A stretch of 64,000 nucleotides of DNA from Temnothorax longispinosus (taxonomy: Eukaryota > Arthropoda > Insecta > Hymenoptera > Formicidae), in the NCBI RefSeq assembly GCF_030848805.1, contig NC_092359.1:15985102-16049101 (forward strand). Reading direction: 5' to 3'. The notes beneath the pieces were generated by a model. The model saw only the letters and a list, made by a program, of their open reading frames with translations. It was not told the origin of the DNA and did no database searches. The stretch's first letter is position 1; each line of letters opens with the position of its first letter. The position numbers and the translations under genes were made by a program. Of the stretch, positions 60,290-64,000 are shown piece after piece.

Positions 60290-60386
60290 CCAGCAGCCGT
60301 TGACACGATTGTGGCGTCATGAAGGAAGCATCTTCATTAATAAAACTTGTTTTCGTTGAGGTCGCGCTGATCCATCCATCATCCAT
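60290..60386 (-). CDS. Candidate first coding exon on the minus strand
   Basis: The ATG at 60386 opens a 32-codon frame that reads MDDGWISATSTKTSFINEDA then SFMTPQSCQRLL and ends at a strong donor, CTGCTGG|GTAAGT (phase 1). The peptide has balanced composition, unlike the low-complexity frames around it. The frame is also open for about 14 codons upstream, so an internal exon is possible. No matching downstream exon was found in the window. Family unknown. Confidence 0.35.
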
Positions 60387-62013
60387 TAAATTACACGCCG
60401 TCGCAGTTTGTCTCGCGCAAAATCATAATGTCGCATAATTAAAGTGAAATTATGTGATCGAAAGAATGAGGAAAGTTTTTGATATTTACTTACGCATGGA
60501 AATGCTATTTCCGCCAATTTATTAGGCGAAGAAGATGGATTATTGGATAAATTATGTTATCTCGCACTCTCTCTTTCTTTCTCTCCTTGTCCACGAAGTT
60601 TCACTTGCATACATTATTTTTGTTTGTATGGTGATCAATCAAAATTCATTAATTAATTTTATTATCTGTCATTAGACTTACATAAACTACAAAAGGCGGG
60701 GAATTTGATATGATTACTTTTTCCCGCAGATTGTTTTCCCAAATTAATCAATTATTATATTAATATTAATCAATATTACGTGCATGCATGCGTGTACGTT
60801 TGTGCGTTGCCTATATATTCGTAATTTTACATTACTTTCGACGCATGCTCGCTAATCTGATAGGAGCTTGCACCACATTCGGATCTTTATAAGCCGAACG
60901 GTCGCGCCTAACTCCGAGAATGGCGAAACGGACGATTACATCGCGTGACTCGATGCGCCAGGTCAGATTACACGTGGCAAAGAGAGCTCAGCTCCGGCTT
61001 TTGCTATACCTTCGCTGATCCTAAATCCTGTTGGCCCTTGTCAACCGGAGTTCAAGAACTCTGAAAGCGACGTGGGCGGCCTCGAGGCCGCCGTATCTCC
61101 ACCCACCTTTCTATCCCTCTTTTACGGGCGCGAGATATATATTTCGAGGATATAGCCGACGCGTATGGAGGCAGCTGAGTTTGGCCGTAAATCGACCATG
61201 CAAAATTATTGTCCTCACACCTCCTTCCCTGCTCTGAAATTCGGATGCGCCGATGAAGAATCGCGTTTGCCACATCGGCGCGCCACCCCATTCGTTCGTT
61301 TACACCTGGGGATCTGCAGCTCCCGTTAAATGTTTTCACATGTCGATTCAATCATCATTATATATATATTTCCATTGGTTTCGCTGAGTTCACGTTACTT
61401 TAATTCTATTTGTTGATATTTAGGATTAATGTCGATAAAATGAGATAAATAGAAAATTAATTGTTTACTGCACATGATTAATTGATTAAGATTTATAGGA
61501 TCCCAATGATATCACGATTAGAATAAACATTTATCCTCACGCATAATCAAAAATATTTGATTAAATATTTTTTAATTTAATTTTTGCTATTAATTTACGA
61601 TATTCATATATATAAATGATCATTCTTGTTGTGTATTTACGGATTTTAAAACACATAAATTTTTTATACATTCTTTCATTATTCAATCACAGTGAATGAT
61701 CGTCGGGTGTGATAGCCGATAAAAACTTTGTCCGTCTACAATATAACGACGTATTATTTAATATCTTCTTAAAAGGAGTGGCTGGTGCGCACGAGAGTGC
61801 GCCAAATTACCTTTTTATCGTCCTCGGTTTCTGCCCGAGCGCGCGGCTTTATATAGCAGTTAGTGCTATTAAGGAAATGCGCTTAGAGCGTTTCAAACAT
61901 CTGCGTCTTCGTCATTAATCCTCTCTCCTACGTCGACTCGTCTCATTGCCTCCCGAAACAGATAGACCGAGTTCCCCCGTTGCCTCCCTTTTATCTTGTC
62001 TTTCGCTCTGCAG
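60387..62013. other. Gene-free stretch
   Basis: AT-rich with CpG-richer patches near 60.9-61.3 and 61.7-62.0 kb. No supported feature. Confidence 0.5.
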
Positions 62014-62331
62014 TTACGGCAATTTTGCTTCGTCGCGTTTCATAAACATCCACCCCCTTCTCTTGCCCGCGGCTCGTTTGTGCTACAAATTGCTCTAAGA
62101 AGATTTCGTTGGGCGACGCTTTTGATAGACGCTCAGATCGTGATTTACGTTCCTTGCTCTATACTCACTTTGGAATTCGCGAGGCTGCTCTGCGCGCGGC
62201 TTAATCCTAAATTTTACAAAAGTATAGTAAGCACAGAAATTACACTTATAATAAAGAATATAAAGGAAATATACCTAATTACTAATTACTTAAATGAGAC
62301 AGAGAATAATTGGAACTTTTACTTCTTCTAA
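62014..62331 (+). CDS. Possible terminal exon of the plus-strand candidate
   Basis: A very good acceptor (ttgtctttcgctctgcag, ending at 62013) opens a phase-0 frame of 105 codons to a stop at 62331. It is phase compatible with exon 56225-56299. The first 70 codons are GC-balanced (FHKHPPPSLARGSFVLQIAL); the rest is AT-rich and not coding-like. No domain is recognised. It may equally be untranslated. Confidence 0.2.
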   Translation, partial: LRQFCFVAFHKHPPPSLARGSFVLQIALRRFRWATLLIDAQIVIYVPCSILTLEFARLLCARLNPKFYKSIVSTEITLIIKNIKEIYLITNYLNETENNWNFYFF

Positions 62332-62394
62332 TGCGATTTTCCTATGGTACATTATTCATACACTGAGAGAAATAATTATTTTTTTCAAAAAAAA

Positions 62395-62438
62395 TTTTGT
62401 TGATTTAATAAAACCGGAAGATTGTATGTTGCCAAGCA
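62395..62438 (+). repeat. 44-bp direct repeat, copy 1, inside the CACTGAG element
   Basis: Identical to 62799-62842. It contains AAAACCGGAAGATTGTATGT and GCCAAGCA. Confidence 0.95.
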
Positions 62439-62798
62439 GATGATTTGATTGGCTTAACAAAATATTTGTACAAAATATTTTGTTCTTTTGTTCTTTTTGA
62501 CTATTTTGTTTGTTGACTATATTAATTTGTTATAATATTTTATACTATCAATTATACATAATCTAACATTAACTAAATATTTCTTTGAATAAATTTACTA
62601 TTTTTAAAAACGTTAATGTTCTTGGTTCAACAAAATTATTTTATTGAGTTAACAAAATTGATCATTAACTTGAAAAAAATGATTTTGTATGATACCATTT
62701 TCAGAATTCAATTATTTCATTTTGTTCAAATAATAGACGTGTACTTAATTCAATAAAATAAATAATTGGATCAATAAATTAAAAAATCAACAAAATTG

Positions 62799-62842
62799 TT
62801 TTGTTGATTTAATAAAACCGGAAGATTGTATGTTGCCAAGCA
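62799..62842 (+). repeat. 44-bp direct repeat, copy 2, inside the CACTGAG element
   Basis: Exact copy of 62395-62438, 404 bp downstream. Identity suggests recent duplication, gene conversion, or a nested insertion. Confidence 0.95.
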
Positions 62843-62889
62843 AAATTGTGTGTGTGTTTTGTTGATTTAACAAAATTTTTCCCTCAGTG

Positions 62890-64000
62890 TAAAATAGAAG
62901 ATAATTAACAAAGCTATAACTAAAAGTAATATTTCATTATATTAAAAAATTATACTTTTATTTGGGCTATACCTATTTATCTTATTTATTATTTATCTTC
63001 CAGATTATATGTTAATTTTCGCATTTATTTCTATAGATTTAAATTGTGCGCTCTTGATTTGCGATTATATATGGTATAACAATTCAGTCATCATTACGAC
63101 TATAAATAGGTATACAAATAACCCAACAGCCATACTGCGACACATCGAATTCTTTCGTAGTAACGACATTTGCCCAGAGAAGCCTACCCTCTTTTCTTTA
63201 ATCAACCGACCCGACTGGTAGGGCAATTACTCCTCTGTCGTCGCACACGCGCGTGTAATCGTCACACGAGCACATTGGCTAACTGGTTTCTCGGTCTCAG
63301 AGCGCAACCGAGGGAGATCGCGAGAATTAACTCGGCGGGCAAGCGAAGGGAGTGGATGTTCAATGGCGCGATCTTCGCTGCGTAACGAGCGGAGTGGCAG
63401 ATGGCTTGGAAAATGTAGGATTACAGAACTAGCGAAACTATCGAATTACCAGAGCTGGCGCGGCGCGCCACGGGGCCGGGAACGAAGAAACGAATTGGTG
63501 GGTGCCGTTCACCATCCTCTTCTACCGAAAACGCCGCCGAGCAATCGCGGCAATCTCGAATTTTGCCCGTACTGCGAGCGGAAAACGTGATAGAGATAAC
63601 GTCTGTTATCGCCGGCGGGATCGTTGTTGTTACGAACGAGAGTTGTGTACTCTCCGTGAAAATCTGAGTCGGTGGTGAATCCGGCTGCTAGCTTTCATGA
63701 TCGTCGCTGCAGAACGCTCGCCGGTGAACACGTGCAAACCTAAATCGTTATGAGTTCGTAGCTCGCGGGTCTCGTCGAACTTTATCGCGTTATAGGAAAA
63801 ACGGAAGTCGATACCTATGTTTTGAAGGAAAGGTAAAAATAGGATAAAAGGTAATCAAAGTCAACATTTTATATTTTGTAAATTTTGTGCAATTGATTGG
63901 CATTTATTGATCAACTCTCAGTTCATCGCATTACAGAAAGCACGATATGCTCCTCTTAGAGTTAATATTGCATTCGTAGTGGATATGCGATATGAACGAG
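62890..64000. other. Right-edge DNA, AT-rich then CpG-rich island
   Basis: AT-rich to about 63120, then CpG-rich from 63180 to 63800 with short frames on the plus strand lacking domains. It could be the upstream region of a gene beyond the window. Confidence 0.4.

Larger units (their letters stand above)
62361..62889. mobile_element. TA-flanked element with CACTGAG terminal inverted repeats
   Basis: The left end CACTGAGAGAAA (62361) and the reverse complement of the right end, CACTGAGGGAAA (62889), match except for one base. Each is bordered by TA, the target of Tc1/mariner-type elements. The 529-bp interior is AT-rich, has no transposase, and is built of repeated TTTTGTTGATTTAA-like units in both orientations. 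Confidence 0.8.

Overview
This is a eukaryotic nuclear window, most likely from an insect and probably a hymenopteran such as an ant. Long AT-rich stretches alternate with short CpG-rich islands, introns range from about 0.2 to 17 kb, microsatellites are plentiful, and small TIR elements and a tRNA-derived SINE are present. I see no prokaryotic operon, rRNA, CRISPR array or viral genome. Nearly all long open frames lie in CpG-rich DNA, carry no recognisable domain, and are probably chance.

The one well-supported gene is on the minus strand. Three exons (38206-38029, 21149-21013, 20786-18285) join in frame across a 16.9-kb and a 226-bp intron and encode about 938 residues: a basic N-terminus, a charged coiled coil near residues 43-95, an acidic stretch, a long disordered Ser/Pro-rich body with two NPF motifs, a basic region with clustered RRxS/RKTS sites, and a Cys/Trp-rich C-terminus. 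I do not recognise the family. Its start lies in a CpG-rich domain (about 37.85-40.2 kb) that may also serve a divergent plus-strand transcript starting near 40.1 kb.

Other gene evidence is weaker and rests on splice signals and reading phase. It comprises an RS-rich ORF running off the left edge (2-166, +); a small two-exon candidate (40099-40132 and 41216-41306, +); a candidate plus-strand transcript with exons at 51617-51748, 56225-56299 and possibly 62014-62331, all phase 0; and a candidate minus-strand first exon at 60386-60290.

Mobile and repeat content by position: a TA-flanked MITE-like element (5212-5536); a tRNA-Thr-derived SINE with a perfect 17-bp target-site duplication (5981-6245); a perfect 37-bp-arm hairpin (7561-7646); a cluster of long inverted repeats (37510-37799); a TTAA-bounded element with a nested inverted repeat (59195-59966); and a TA-flanked element with CACTGAG ends and an internal 44-bp direct repeat (62361-62889). 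Two pairs of diverged non-coding duplicates lie at 14.77/15.39 kb and 21.68/22.07 kb. The rest appears to be intergenic or intronic DNA.
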